A stretch of 64,000 nucleotides of DNA from Anaeromyxobacter oryzae (GTDB lineage Bacteria; Myxococcota; Myxococcia; Myxococcales; Anaeromyxobacteraceae). Both the position numbers and the translations under genes were made by a program. The notes beneath the pieces are model-generated. The model was not told where the DNA came from. It ran no database searches and saw only the letters and a program-made list of their open reading frames with translations. The DNA is taken from contig NZ_AP025591.1 in NCBI RefSeq assembly GCF_023169945.1, positions 1,758,501 to 1,822,500 of the forward strand, in the 5' to 3' direction. Below are positions 55,278-64,000 of this stretch, one piece after another; the first letter of the stretch is position 1, and the number at the start of each line of letters is the position of its first letter.

Positions 55278-56603
55278 ATGGCTGAGTCCACGCTCAAGCA
55301 GACGCTGAAGCAGAAGATCGAGGCCTTCCGCCCCCGGACCCAGAAGCTGAACAAGGAATTCGGCGAGGTGGTGATCGACAAGGTCAACATCGGCCAGGCG
55401 ATCGGTGGCGCCCGTGACGTGCGCTGCCTCGTGACGGACATCTCCTACCTCGACCCCCAGGAAGGCATCCGCTTCCGCGGCAAGACGATCCCTGAGACCT
55501 TCGCGGCGCTCCCGAAGGTCCCTGGCAAGGAGCAGCCCTTCGTCGAGGGCTTCTTCTACTTCCTGCTCACGGGCGAGATCCCGACGATGGATCAGACGCA
55601 GGAGATCGTCGCCGACTGGAAGGCCCGCTCCGCGGTGCCCCAGTACGTCTTCGACGTGCTCCGCGCGATGCCGCGGGACTCGCACCCGATGACGATGTTC
55701 TCGACCGCGATCCTCGCGATGCAGCGTGAGTCGAAGTTCGCGAAGAAGTACGCGACCGGGACGATGAAGAAGAACGACATGTGGGAGCCGATGTACGAGG
55801 ACTCGATGGACATCCTCGCCCGGCTGCCCGTGATCGGCGCGTACATCTACCGGATGAAGTACAAGGGCGACACGATCATCCCGGCGGATCCCAAGCTCGA
55901 CTGGGGCGGCAACTTCGCCCACATGATGGGCATCCCCAACCCGTACGACGACGTCGCCCGCATGTACTTCATCCTCCACTCGGATCACGAGTCGGGGAAC
56001 GTCTCGGCCCACACCACGCACCTCGTCGCCTCCGCGCTCAGCGACGCGTACTACTCGCTGTCCGCCGGCATCAACGGCCTCGCGGGCCCGCTGCACGGCC
56101 TCGCGAACCAGGAGGTGCTCGGCTGGATCAAGCAGACGATGAAGAAGCTGAACAACACGCTTCCCAGCAAGGAGCAGCTCAAGCAGTTCCTCTGGGACAC
56201 GCTGAACTCGGGCCAGGTGATCCCGGGCTACGGCCACGCGGTGCTCCGCAAGACCGACCCGCGCTACGTCGCCCAGAACGAGTTCTCGAAGAAGCACCTC
56301 CCGAACGACCCGCTCTTCCAGCTCGTGAACATGATCTACGAGGTGGCGCCGGGCGTCCTCACGGAGCACGGCAAGACCAAGAACCCGTGGCCGAACGTCG
56401 ACGCGCACTCGGGCGTGATCCAGGTGCACTACGGCGTGGTGGAGGAGGACTTCTACACGGTCCTCTTCGGCATCGGCCGCGCGCTCGGCGTGCTCGCGAA
56501 CATCACGTGGGACCGCGGCCTCGGCTACGCGATCGAGCGCCCGAAGTCGGTCACCACGGACATGCTCGAGAAGTGGGCGCACGAGGGCGGCCGCAAGATC
56601 TAG
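55278..56603 (+). CDS. gltA: Citrate synthase, mitochondrial type
   Basis: 441 residues. The order and spacing are those of eukaryotic-type enzymes: DISYLDPQEGIRFRGKTIPE, HSDHESGNVSAHTTHLVASALSD (His near 240), NSGQVIPGYGHAVLRKTDPR (catalytic His near 320) and PNVDAHSGVIQVHYGV (catalytic Asp near 374). GGAG lies seven bases before the ATG. Similar enzymes are known from Geobacter. Lower GC third positions (many AAG, AAC, ATC) and a strong terminator fit high expression. Confidence 0.96.
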   Translation: MAESTLKQTLKQKIEAFRPRTQKLNKEFGEVVIDKVNIGQAIGGARDVRCLVTDISYLDPQEGIRFRGKTIPETFAALPKVPGKEQPFVEGFFYFLLTGEIPTMDQTQEIVADWKARSAVPQYVFDVLRAMPRDSHPMTMFSTAILAMQRESKFAKKYATGTMKKNDMWEPMYEDSMDILARLPVIGAYIYRMKYKGDTIIPADPKLDWGGNFAHMMGIPNPYDDVARMYFILHSDHESGNVSAHTTHLVASALSDAYYSLSAGINGLAGPLHGLANQEVLGWIKQTMKKLNNTLPSKEQLKQFLWDTLNSGQVIPGYGHAVLRKTDPRYVAQNEFSKKHLPNDPLFQLVNMIYEVAPGVLTEHGKTKNPWPNVDAHSGVIQVHYGVVEEDFYTVLFGIGRALGVLANITWDRGLGYAIERPKSVTTDMLEKWAHEGGRKI

Positions 56604-56625
56604 CCCTCGCGTAGACCTGAAAGTG

Positions 56626-56659
56626 AAAGGGAGCCGCCCTCGGGCGGCTCCCTTTTTTT
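56626..56659 (+). terminator. Rho-independent terminator of citrate synthase
   Basis: GGGAGCCGCCC / GGGCGGCTCCC stem, 11 pairs, with a tight loop, followed by seven T. The best intrinsic terminator in the window. Confidence 0.92.
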
Positions 56660-56751
56660 CCGCCCGTGCTGCGGCGCCACGCCGGCGTTTGCTGCCTACC
56701 GCTCGCCCCGAGCCTGTCGAGATCCGCGCCGGAGACGCCGCCGGCCTCCCG

Positions 56752-56789
56752 AGAAAAGACGAAGGGGAGCCGCCCGCGGGCAGCTCCCC
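56752..56789 (-). terminator. Terminator of the M23 peptidase gene
   Basis: On the minus strand GGGGAGCTGCCC / GGGCGGCTCCCC (one G-T pair) is followed by TTCGTCTTTT. It lies 30 bases after the peptidase stop. Confidence 0.75.
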
Positions 56790-56818
56790 GTTCCCGCTCC
56801 GTGCTGCGGGCGACGCGA

Positions 56819-58045
56819 CTACCGCGCCGGCGCGGCCGTAGGCACCGGCGCGGCGGGCGCGGCCGCGGTGGGGATCGGCGAGGCGACCGGAGCGGCGGCG
56901 ACGACCGTCCCGGAGAGCTGGGCGTCGAGCGCGGCGCGACGGGCCTCGAACGCCGGCTTCTGGCCCGCGTCGAGCGCGGCGCGGTGGGTGGGCTGCACCG
57001 CGAACGGATCGAGGATCGTCCCGTTCGCGTCCTCCATCTGGTAGTGCAGGTGGGCCGCGAACGAGTGGCCGCTGTTCCCCGAGACGGCGATCTGCTCGCC
57101 CTTCTTCACGCGCCGGCCGGGAACCATGTCCTTCGGCAGCACGTCGAGGTGCAGGTAGATCGCGTGGCGCCCCGTGGCCGCGTCCTTCACGTCGAGGCAG
57201 TTGCCGTTGCCGGCGAAGTTCCAGTTCCGGCGCTCGACCACGCCGTCGAAGGTGGCGAACACCGGGGTCCCGACCGGCGTGCGGAAGTCGACGCCCTTGT
57301 GGCGCCGGCCGTCGCGCAGGAGCGACGTCACCTGGTCGTAGTCGGCGACCGGGATCGTGACGAGGCGCTCCTCGAGCTCGGTGCCGTCGACGCGGTAGTA
57401 CCGCGGCCACTTCGACCCCTGCGCCTGGAAGCGGTAGACCGCGAACGTGCGGCCGAGCTTCTGGGAGGCGAACCGGATGGCCTGCACCACCGGCTCGTTC
57501 GCGCCCGGCGCGCCCGGCGGCAGCGTCCCGGGCGGCTCGTAGACGATCTCGATCCGGTCGCCCCGGCGGCCGTCGTGCGAGACCTGCAGGTCCCACACGA
57601 GGAGCCGGTTCACGACCTGCGTGAGCTGCTCGGAGAAGCCGCGGTCCTGCGCGGGCATCGCCGCGGTGATCGACTCCTCGAGCGCGCCGGTGAGGTTCGC
57701 GGTGATGCGGCGCGGCCCGGAAGGGGCCTGCGCAGCCATCGGCGGCGCCGGAGCCGCGGGAGCGGCGGCCGCCGCTGGCGCCGCGACCGCCGCACCCGCC
57801 TCCGCTCCGGGCGTGGCCGCGGAAGCCCCTGCCGGGGCGGGAGCCGGCGCCGCCTGCGCGGCGGCACCCTTCCCGGTCGAGACGGTGACGGGGAAACGGC
57901 CGCCGGGCGCGGTCGCGCGGCCGAGCGCGAAGCCGCCGGCGGCGGTGACGAGGAACGCGATGGTGAGCACGAGACGGCCGAGGCCACGGCGCGGCGCACG
58001 GCCGCTGCGGGACGAGGGAGGCGGATCGAGAGACAGGGCGACCAT
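56819..58045 (-). CDS. M23-family peptidoglycan endopeptidase
   Basis: 408 residues. One N-terminal membrane anchor or signal (LGRLVLTIAFLVTAAGGFALG, 24-46), a Pro/Ala linker, then an OapA-like region (LTGALEESITAAMPAQDRGFSEQLTQVVNRLLVWDLQVSHDGRRGDRIEIVY) and the M23 domain. Zinc ligands are in RRHKGVDFRTPVGTPV (HxxxD) and FAAHLHYQM (HxH), with YLHLDVLPKDM between. Length and order match MepM/YebA-type enzymes. An Ala/Pro tail closes it. Cuts peptide cross-links in the cell wall. Confidence 0.92.
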   Translation of the reverse strand: MVALSLDPPPSSRSGRAPRRGLGRLVLTIAFLVTAAGGFALGRATAPGGRFPVTVSTGKGAAAQAAPAPAPAGASAATPGAEAGAAVAAPAAAAAPAAPAPPMAAQAPSGPRRITANLTGALEESITAAMPAQDRGFSEQLTQVVNRLLVWDLQVSHDGRRGDRIEIVYEPPGTLPPGAPGANEPVVQAIRFASQKLGRTFAVYRFQAQGSKWPRYYRVDGTELEERLVTIPVADYDQVTSLLRDGRRHKGVDFRTPVGTPVFATFDGVVERRNWNFAGNGNCLDVKDAATGRHAIYLHLDVLPKDMVPGRRVKKGEQIAVSGNSGHSFAAHLHYQMEDANGTILDPFAVQPTHRAALDAGQKPAFEARRAALDAQLSGTVVAAAPVASPIPTAAAPAAPVPTAAPAR

Positions 58046-58173
58046 AGGAAGGGCTCCGAGGGGTTGGGCGTACCCGAAAACGCCCGGCGCGGCTCCCATG
58101 TTCCGCGCTGGCGCAAGGTGCCCGACGGACCCGCCGAGCGCATGCCGCTGGCGAGGGAGCGCCCGCCCGGCCG

Positions 58174-58524
58174 CTAGAAGAAGAAGCGATCGACCACCCC
58201 TCGGCTCCACTCGATGATGGTGGGCCACCCCACCACGGCGTCGAGCGCTCGCTCGGCCGCGTCCAGCGCGACCTTCTGCTCGACGACGCTCGCGCTGCAG
58301 GCGACGAGACGGCAGGTCCCCGCCTCGCGTGCCCGGTGCAGGAGGCCGCCGGGCTCGTCCGGCTCCTCCCCGTGCGCTGCGACGAGGGCGGGCACGGCGG
58401 GTCCGAACAGGTAGACGTCGACCCGATCCCCGAGCGCGGCCGCGGCGAGGGCGCACGACCCGGCGAGGCGCAGCGCGCCCGCGTCCGCGTGCGAGAGGAA
58501 GACGACGACGCGCCGCTCGGCCAT
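58174..58524 (-). CDS. DsrE-like family protein, 116 aa
   Basis: [39 protein letters not shown] is the DsrE/DsrF fold start, and CRLVACSASVVEQKV carries the Cys at the usual place. Length is normal for the family. In other bacteria such proteins move sulfur or act as sulfur-handling switches; no dsr or tus genes are nearby. Divergent from the S1 gene. Confidence 0.72.
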   Translation of the reverse strand: MAERRVVVFLSHADAGALRLAGSCALAAAALGDRVDVYLFGPAVPALVAAHGEEPDEPGGLLHRAREAGTCRLVACSASVVEQKVALDAAERALDAVVGWPTIIEWSRGVVDRFFF

Positions 58525-58572
58525 GCGCCCCTTTTACGCGAGACGCGAGGGCTCTGCTATAAGACGGCCCGC

Positions 58573-60192
58573 ATGTCGGAAGAGAAGAAGCCCGAGTCCC
58601 AGGGTCCCGTCGTCATCCGCAAGGGCCACGTCCGGCCGCCGCCTCCCGGCTCGAAGATCGAGGAGCCGACGGTCGAGCCGCTCCCGCCGACGAGCGCCGC
58701 GCCGGCGCCCGTCGACAGCCGTCCGCTCTGGCAGCGCGTCGCCGACGAGCGCGGTCCGAAGGCCGCGCCGGGCGGCGCCGCTCCCGGTCCGCGCGGCGGC
58801 CACGGTCCGCGCTCCGGCGGCCCCGGCCCGCGCGGCGGGCGCCCCGGAGGACCCGGCGGCGCTCCCGGCCGGCCCGGCGGCGACCGGCCGCGCCGCGATC
58901 GCGAGGACCGGCGCGAGGCGCGCGGTGAGCGGCAGGAGCCGCCGTCGCCGGCGATGCGCGGCGAGCCGCCGCCGGCGCCCGAGGTGGCGGCGCCCGACGA
59001 GGGCTCGTTCGCGGACATGCTCGCGCAGACGGACTCGGCCCCGCGGCGCCGGTTCCAGGTCGGCGAGAAGGTCGCCGGCAAGATCATCCAGATCGGCGAG
59101 GGCGTCGCGTTCCTCGAGCTCGGCTCGGGCCTCGCGGACGCGCTCATCGAGACGGTCGAGCTGACCGACACCGAAGGGAACGTCACCGCGCGCGTCGGCG
59201 ACATCATCGACGGCGTCGTCATCCACGCCGACGAGCGCGGCGCCATCGTCTCGAAGGGCCGCGCCCACGCGACCCGCGATCACGCCCGCGAGGCGGTGAT
59301 CGAGGCGGCGCAGAGCGGGCTGCCGGTCGAGGGCATCGTGAAGGGCGTGAACAAGGGCGGCCTCGAGGTCGAGGTCCACGGCGTCCGCGCCTTCTGCCCG
59401 GTGTCGCAGATCGACGTCCGCTTCGTCGCCGATACGGCGTCGTTCGTGGGCCAGAAGCTCCAGTTCAGGGTCCAGAAGGCCGACCAGCGCGACGTGGTGC
59501 TGTCCCGGCGCGCGCTCCTCGAGGAGGAGCGCGCGGCGAAGGCACGCGCGACGCGCGAGAAGCTCGCGCCGGGCGCCGTGCTCGACGGGATCGTGACGAG
59601 CGTCCAGGACTACGGCGCGTTCGTGGACCTCGGAGGCATCGAGGGGCTCGTGCACGTCTCCGAGCTCTCCTGGGATCGCGTGTCGAAGCCGCAGGACCTG
59701 CTCAAGGCCGGCGACGCCGTGCAGGTGCAGGTGCTCCGGATCGACGAGGATCCGAAGAAGGGCGAGCGCATCGGCCTCTCGGTGCGCGCCCTCACGCCGA
59801 GGCCGGAGCCGGTCGCCTCGCCGGAGAAGCCGGCGCGGGCCGCGCCGCCGCCGCCCCCGCGCGTGGGCGACGTCGTCGAGGCGACGGTCGACAAGATCGA
59901 GCCGTTCGGCGTGTTCGTCCGCTTCGCGGGCGGCCGCGGCCTGGTCCCCGCCGCGGAGACCGGCACGCCCCGCGGCTCCGATCTCCGCAAGAGCTTCAAG
60001 GTCGGCGACACGCTGCACGCCCTCGTCTCGGCCATCGACGAGCAGGGCCGGATCCGGCTCTCGAAGACCGAGGCGGAGCACGCGGCGGAGCGCGCCGAGG
60101 CCCGCGCTTACATGGAGAAGTCGCCCCGCGCGTCCGGGAAGGGCTTCGGCACGCTCGGCGATCTCCTCCGCCAGAAGCTCGAGAAGAAGTAG
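58573..60192 (+). CDS. Four-S1-domain RNA-binding protein with Gly/Pro/Arg-rich leader
   Basis: 539 residues. The first 155 are disordered and basic (repeated GGRPGG, GPRGG, DREDRREARG). S1 domains begin near 160 (FQVGEKVAGKIIQIGEGVAFLEL), 249 (GLPVEGIVKGVNKGGLEVEV), 331 (LAPGAVLDGIVTSVQDYGAFVDL) and 429 (PRVGDVVEATVDKIEPFGVFVRF). Ribosomal S1 has six domains and no such leader, so this is an S1-like paralogue that may bind mRNA or RNase. The end SGKGFGTLGDLLRQKLEKK is a conserved-looking helix. Confidence 0.9.
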   Translation: MSEEKKPESQGPVVIRKGHVRPPPPGSKIEEPTVEPLPPTSAAPAPVDSRPLWQRVADERGPKAAPGGAAPGPRGGHGPRSGGPGPRGGRPGGPGGAPGRPGGDRPRRDREDRREARGERQEPPSPAMRGEPPPAPEVAAPDEGSFADMLAQTDSAPRRRFQVGEKVAGKIIQIGEGVAFLELGSGLADALIETVELTDTEGNVTARVGDIIDGVVIHADERGAIVSKGRAHATRDHAREAVIEAAQSGLPVEGIVKGVNKGGLEVEVHGVRAFCPVSQIDVRFVADTASFVGQKLQFRVQKADQRDVVLSRRALLEEERAAKARATREKLAPGAVLDGIVTSVQDYGAFVDLGGIEGLVHVSELSWDRVSKPQDLLKAGDAVQVQVLRIDEDPKKGERIGLSVRALTPRPEPVASPEKPARAAPPPPPRVGDVVEATVDKIEPFGVFVRFAGGRGLVPAAETGTPRGSDLRKSFKVGDTLHALVSAIDEQGRIRLSKTEAEHAAERAEARAYMEKSPRASGKGFGTLGDLLRQKLEKK

Positions 60193-60264
60193 CGCGGCCT
60201 CGCTGCGTACGCGGCTGGCGCGCTCCGGGGGCGGACGCCGGTCGCGGCGCGCGCGGCGAGCCCG

Positions 60265-61956
60265 CTAGCCTTCCCGCAGCTCCACGCTCCATGGCCCGAG
60301 GCCCCCGGCCGGCGCCGCGCCGAGGTTCGCGCGGACGAGGAGCCCCGGCCGCCGGAGCGTGACGGCGGCCCCGTCCAGCGTCACCTCGGGCCAGCGCGCC
60401 GCGATCGCGGGCAGGTGCCGCCGCCGGAGCGCGAGACAGCGGCGGTAGTGCGCGAGCAGCTCGCCGTGGCGGCCGTCGCGGCGGGGCGCGAGCCTCGATC
60501 GAAGGAACGTCTCCTCCGCCTGCGGATCCGGCACCGCCTCGACCCCCTCCGCGATGAACTCCGCCTTCCGGCCTTCGCTGACGGCCTTCGCGAGCCCGGG
60601 ATCGGAGTGGCTCGTGAAGTAGAGGAAGGGCCTCGTCTCCCCGTACTCCTCGCCCATGAAGAGGAGCGGCGTGCCGGAGCCGAGGAGGACCAGCGTCGAG
60701 ATCGGGTAGAGCGCCTCCCAGGGGACGAGCGTCGAGAGCCGCTCGCCGCGCGGCCGGTTGCCGACCTGGTCGTGGTTCTGGGCGCAGGTGACGAAGCGCG
60801 CCGGGGCGAGGCCGCGCGTGGGCGTCCCGTGCGGCCGGCCGCGGAACGCCGAGCGCTGGCCCTGGTAGACGAAGCCTCCCGCGAGCGCCGCGGCGACGTC
60901 CTCCTTCCGCCCGAAGTCGGCGAGGAACTTGCCACCCTCCCCGGTGACGAGCGCGTGGAGCGCGTGGTGCAGATCGTCGGCCCAGACGGCGGAGCAGCCC
61001 CAGCCCTCCGGCGGCGGATCGAGGACCTTGCGGTCGTTCTCGTCGTTCTCGGCCACGACGTGGACGCGGCGCCCGGCGCGGCGCCCCACGTCGTGGACCG
61101 CCTCGCACAGCTCCGCGACGAGGTGACGCGGGGCCCCGTCCTGGATCGCGTGCGTCGCGTCGAGCCGCAGGACGTCCACGCGGAAGTCGCGTACCCACTG
61201 GACCGCCGCGCCGATCATGAAGCGCCGGACGACGCCCGCGCCCGGGCCGTCGAAGTCGAGCCCGTCGCCCCACAGCGTGTGGTGGCGATCGGTGAAGTAC
61301 GGCGCGAACGCCGCCAGGTAGTTCCCCTCCGGGCCGAGGTGGTTGTAGACGACGTCGAGGCACACGGCGAGTCCGAGCCCGTGCGCGCGATCCACGAAGC
61401 GCTGGAGCGCGGCGGGCCCGCCGTACGCCTCGTGCACCGCGTACGGTGCCACGCCGTCGTACCCCCAGTTCCGATCCCCGGGGAACGGCTGCAGCGGCAT
61501 CAGCTGGACGCACGTGACGCCCAGCTCGACGAGCCCGGGGAGGCGCTCCGCGGCCGCGTCGAGCGTTCCCTCCGGGGTGAACGTGCCGACGTGCAGCTCG
61601 TAGAAGACGAGCTCCTCCAGGGCGCGCCCGGTGAACCCGCCGTTCCGCCACGCGTGCCGCGCGGGGTCGAAGATCTGCGAGGGCCCATGCACGCCGTCGG
61701 GCTGACGCCGGGACGCCGGGTCGGGCCGCGTCTCGCCACCCGGCAGGACGAACGCGTAGCGATCGCCGTGCCCGGCGCCCGGCACCTCGGCGACGCGCCA
61801 GCCTTCGCCGTCGTCCTCGAGCGGGTGGTCGCGTCCGCGGACCCGGACGGCGAGTCCGTCCACCGCGGGAGCCCACACGCGGAAGCGGACCGCATGACGC
61901 GACATCTCGGGCCCGTGCGGGCGAGGCGAGGCGCGGCGATCTTCCCTCTCTGGCAT
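60265..61956 (-). CDS. treZ: Malto-oligosyltrehalose trehalohydrolase (GH13)
   Basis: 563 residues from ATG 61956; MSRHAVRFRVWAP at 61905 is a good alternative start. N-terminal CBM48-like domain, then the barrel with LDVVYNHLGPEGNYL, nucleophile Asp near 265 (VDVLRLDATHAI), acid Glu near 302 (HVVAENDEND) and HD near 394 (TCAQNHDQVGNR), the TreZ form of GH13. Cleaves trehalose from maltooligosyl-trehalose. The partner treY is not in the window. Confidence 0.9.
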   Translation of the reverse strand: MPEREDRRASPRPHGPEMSRHAVRFRVWAPAVDGLAVRVRGRDHPLEDDGEGWRVAEVPGAGHGDRYAFVLPGGETRPDPASRRQPDGVHGPSQIFDPARHAWRNGGFTGRALEELVFYELHVGTFTPEGTLDAAAERLPGLVELGVTCVQLMPLQPFPGDRNWGYDGVAPYAVHEAYGGPAALQRFVDRAHGLGLAVCLDVVYNHLGPEGNYLAAFAPYFTDRHHTLWGDGLDFDGPGAGVVRRFMIGAAVQWVRDFRVDVLRLDATHAIQDGAPRHLVAELCEAVHDVGRRAGRRVHVVAENDENDRKVLDPPPEGWGCSAVWADDLHHALHALVTGEGGKFLADFGRKEDVAAALAGGFVYQGQRSAFRGRPHGTPTRGLAPARFVTCAQNHDQVGNRPRGERLSTLVPWEALYPISTLVLLGSGTPLLFMGEEYGETRPFLYFTSHSDPGLAKAVSEGRKAEFIAEGVEAVPDPQAEETFLRSRLAPRRDGRHGELLAHYRRCLALRRRHLPAIAARWPEVTLDGAAVTLRRPGLLVRANLGAAPAGGLGPWSVELREG

Positions 61957-62160
61957 GCGCTGGAAGCTAGATCCGCAGCGGCGTTCCGTCGCCGCGGGCG
62001 AGCGGGCGAGCCGGTTTGTTTGCGACCATCCGTTCCCGGCGACAGTTTCCCGGGTGAGTTGGAAAACGGGGCTCGACTCTGTAACCAGACGTGCGCTAGC
62101 TTGGGTCCCCCTTCAGCCTGGATCCCTCTTCAGAGCGCCCGACATCGTCTGAATCCAGGC

Positions 62161-62187
62161 CCTTTTTTCGTAACACCGCAAAAAAGG
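62161..62187 (+). promoter_or_regulatory. A/T-only hairpin over the pckG ribosome site
   Basis: CCTTTTTT (62161-62168) can pair with AAAAAAGG (62180-62187) around CGTAACACCGC. The second arm contains the start of the Shine-Dalgarno AAGGA, eleven bases before the ATG. It may control translation or act as a terminator for transcripts from upstream. Confidence 0.45.
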
Positions 62188-62197
62188 AAAAATCCGG

Positions 62198-63985
62198 ATG
62201 CACACGTCTTCCGAGCGCCCCACGACGAACGCCCATCTCCTCGGCTGGGTCGAGGAGATGGCCAAGCTCTGCAAACCCGACCGCGTCTACTGGTGCGACG
62301 GGTCCGAGGCGGAGAAGAAGCGGCTGACCGAGGAGGCCGTCGCCGCGAAGGTCCTCATCCCCCTCGACCAGAAGAAGTGGCCCGGCTGCTACTACCACCA
62401 CTCGAACCCGAACGACGTCGCGCGCGTCGAGCACCTCACCTTCATCTGCACCCCGACGAAGGAGGACGCGGGTCCGACGAACAACTGGATGGAGCCGAAG
62501 GAGGCGTACCGGAAGCTCGGCGCGCTATACGACGGCGCGATGAAGGGCCGCACGATGTACGTGGTGCCCTACGTGATGGGCCCGGCGACCTCGCCCTTCT
62601 CGAAGGTCGGCATCGAGATCACCGACTCCGTCTACGTGGCGCTCAACATGGGGATCATGGCGCGGATGGGGAAGGTCGCGCTCGATCGCCTCGGCCAGTC
62701 CAACGAGTTCAACCGCGGCCTCCACTCCGTCGCGGACTGCAACCCGGAGCGGCGCTTCATCTGCCACTTCCCGCAGGACAACACGATCTGGTCCATCGGA
62801 TCGGGCTACGGCGGAAACGCGCTCCTCGGCAAGAAGTGCCTCGCGCTCCGCATCGCGAGCTACCTCGCGAAGAACGAGGGCTGGCTCGCCGAGCACATGC
62901 TCATCCTCGAGGCGGAGAGCCCGACGGGCGAGAAGCAGTACGTCGCCGCCGCGTTCCCCTCCGCCTGCGGCAAGACCAACTTCGCGATGATGATCCCGCC
63001 CGCCGTGTTCAAGGGCTGGAAGATCCGCACCGTCGGCGACGACATCAGCTGGATGCGCGTCGGCGAGGACGGGCGGCTCTGGGCGGTGAACCCCGAGAAC
63101 GGCTACTTCGGCGTCGCCCCCGGCACGAACCGGAAGACGAACCCGAACGCGATGGACTCGGTCCGCAAGGACACGCTCTTCACCAACGTCGCCCGCACCG
63201 CCGACGGCGACATCTGGTGGGAGGGCTGGGACACCGAGGCGCCGCCCGAGCTCACCGACTGGAAGGGCCAGCACTGGAAGAAGGGCTCGCCCGACAAGGC
63301 GGCGCACCCGAACAGCCGCTTCACCGCGCCCGCGAAGAACAACCCGGCCATCTCGCCGTCCGTGGACGATCCGAAGGGCGTGCCGATCTCCGCGATCATC
63401 TTCGGCGGCCGCCGCTCCACGACGGTGCCGCTCGTCCTCGAGGCCTTCAACTGGACGCACGGCGTCTACCTCGGCGCGACGATGGGATCCGAGACGACCG
63501 CCGCCGCGACCGGCCAGGTCGGCGTCGTCCGCCGGGACCCCATGGCGATGCTGCCGTTCTGCGGCTACGACGCGGGCAGCTACTTCCAGCACTGGCTCGA
63601 CATGCAGACGCGGATCCCGCACCCGCCCAAGGTCTACATGGTGAACTGGTTCCGGAAGAGCGCGGAAGGCAAGTTCCTGTGGCCGGGCTACGGCGACAAC
63701 ATGCGCGTCCTCAAGTGGATGCTCGACCGCGCGGCCGGCCGCGTCGGCGCGCAGGAGACGCTCCTCGGCAACACGCCGAAGGCGGGCGATCTCGACCTGA
63801 CCGGCCTCGACGCGCCGAAGGAGAACGTCGCCGCCGCGACGAAGATCGACCTCGGCGAGTGGGAGCAGGAGCTCGAGTCGCAGGCCGAGTGGTTCGACAA
63901 GCTCGGGAAGACGCTGCCGAAGCCCATCGCGCTCCAGCGCGAGATGCTGCTCGAGCGGGTCCGCTCCGCGCGCAAGGTGAAGTAA
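62198..63985 (+). CDS. pckG: Phosphoenolpyruvate carboxykinase (GTP)
   Basis: 595 residues, normal length. The GTP-type P-loop is [13 protein letters not shown] near 253-265; [31 protein letters not shown], the [20 protein letters not shown] loop, [14 protein letters not shown] and [13 protein letters not shown] are all present. AAAAAAGG lies eleven bases before the ATG. Converts oxaloacetate to PEP, or the reverse in some anaerobes. Stop TAA lies 15 bases from the window edge. Confidence 0.97.
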   Translation: MHTSSERPTTNAHLLGWVEEMAKLCKPDRVYWCDGSEAEKKRLTEEAVAAKVLIPLDQKKWPGCYYHHSNPNDVARVEHLTFICTPTKEDAGPTNNWMEPKEAYRKLGALYDGAMKGRTMYVVPYVMGPATSPFSKVGIEITDSVYVALNMGIMARMGKVALDRLGQSNEFNRGLHSVADCNPERRFICHFPQDNTIWSIGSGYGGNALLGKKCLALRIASYLAKNEGWLAEHMLILEAESPTGEKQYVAAAFPSACGKTNFAMMIPPAVFKGWKIRTVGDDISWMRVGEDGRLWAVNPENGYFGVAPGTNRKTNPNAMDSVRKDTLFTNVARTADGDIWWEGWDTEAPPELTDWKGQHWKKGSPDKAAHPNSRFTAPAKNNPAISPSVDDPKGVPISAIIFGGRRSTTVPLVLEAFNWTHGVYLGATMGSETTAAATGQVGVVRRDPMAMLPFCGYDAGSYFQHWLDMQTRIPHPPKVYMVNWFRKSAEGKFLWPGYGDNMRVLKWMLDRAAGRVGAQETLLGNTPKAGDLDLTGLDAPKENVAAATKIDLGEWEQELESQAEWFDKLGKTLPKPIALQREMLLERVRSARKVK

Positions 63986-64000
63986 GGCGCCCCGCGACGA

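Noticed and set aside
62000..62160. Riboswitch or T-box ahead of pckG
   Set aside because: No conserved riboswitch core could be recognised; only the short A/T hairpin is supported.

Overview
The window reads as chromosome of a very GC-rich myxobacterium, most likely Anaeromyxobacter or a close relative. Evidence is near-canonical MglA and MglB, many TPR and TonB-like envelope proteins of the gliding/Glt type, a DUF4388 protein, a mitochondrial-type citrate synthase, GTP-dependent PEP carboxykinase, and heavy use of GTG starts with ATGA/GTGA gene overlaps. No CRISPR array, prophage, transposase or integrase was seen.

Layout. 1-14152 (minus strand): mglB-mglA followed by a tightly packed run of envelope genes (a coiled-coil periplasmic protein, two large TPR proteins, two TPR lipoproteins, an 89-residue exported protein, a FHA-like/TonB-like AgmX-type protein), then a coiled-coil protein and the start of an FG-GAP repeat protein that runs off the left edge. 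This looks like a Ras-like polarity switch linked to an envelope-spanning complex. 14247-18424 (minus): housekeeping block dnaX-ybaB-recR-lipoprotein, with the small SRP RNA and two tRNA-Ser genes upstream of dnaX. 18470-20694 (minus): tadA and a B12-binding-type radical SAM protein; divergent from these, 20851-24132 (plus) holds a DsbA-like lipoprotein, a DUF4388 protein and truD. 24220-26358 (minus): OmpA/thrombospondin-3 porin-type protein, a DUF4398 lipoprotein and a single-domain response regulator; then a small GlsB/YeaQ membrane protein.

26797-43486 is the most striking part: two six-gene operons, one on each strand, each encoding HyfB-, HyfC-, HyfE-, HyfF-, HyfG- and fused ferredoxin/HyfI-like subunits in the same order. 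They flank a sigma-54 enhancer-binding protein. Both large subunits lack the N-terminal cysteine pair that holds nickel, so these are energy-converting-hydrogenase-related (Ehr-type) complexes rather than hydrogenases. Three copies of a palindrome (TGCCGAWTCGGCA type) and one good -24/-12 promoter tie the regulator to the region; both receiver-like domains encoded here lack the phospho-acceptor Asp.

43747-63985 is a mixed stretch: PspC-domain protein, methyltransferase, metallophosphoesterase, GNAT acetyltransferase, membrane proteins, nicotinate phosphoribosyltransferase, aconitase, hybrid histidine kinase, a small zinc-ribbon protein, citrate synthase, an M23 peptidase, a DsrE-like protein, a four-S1-domain RNA-binding protein, maltooligosyltrehalose trehalohydrolase and PEP carboxykinase. 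Aconitase, citrate synthase and PckG place three central-carbon enzymes within 16 kb, each apparently with its own promoter. Gene calls rest on motif reading by eye; no searches could be run.
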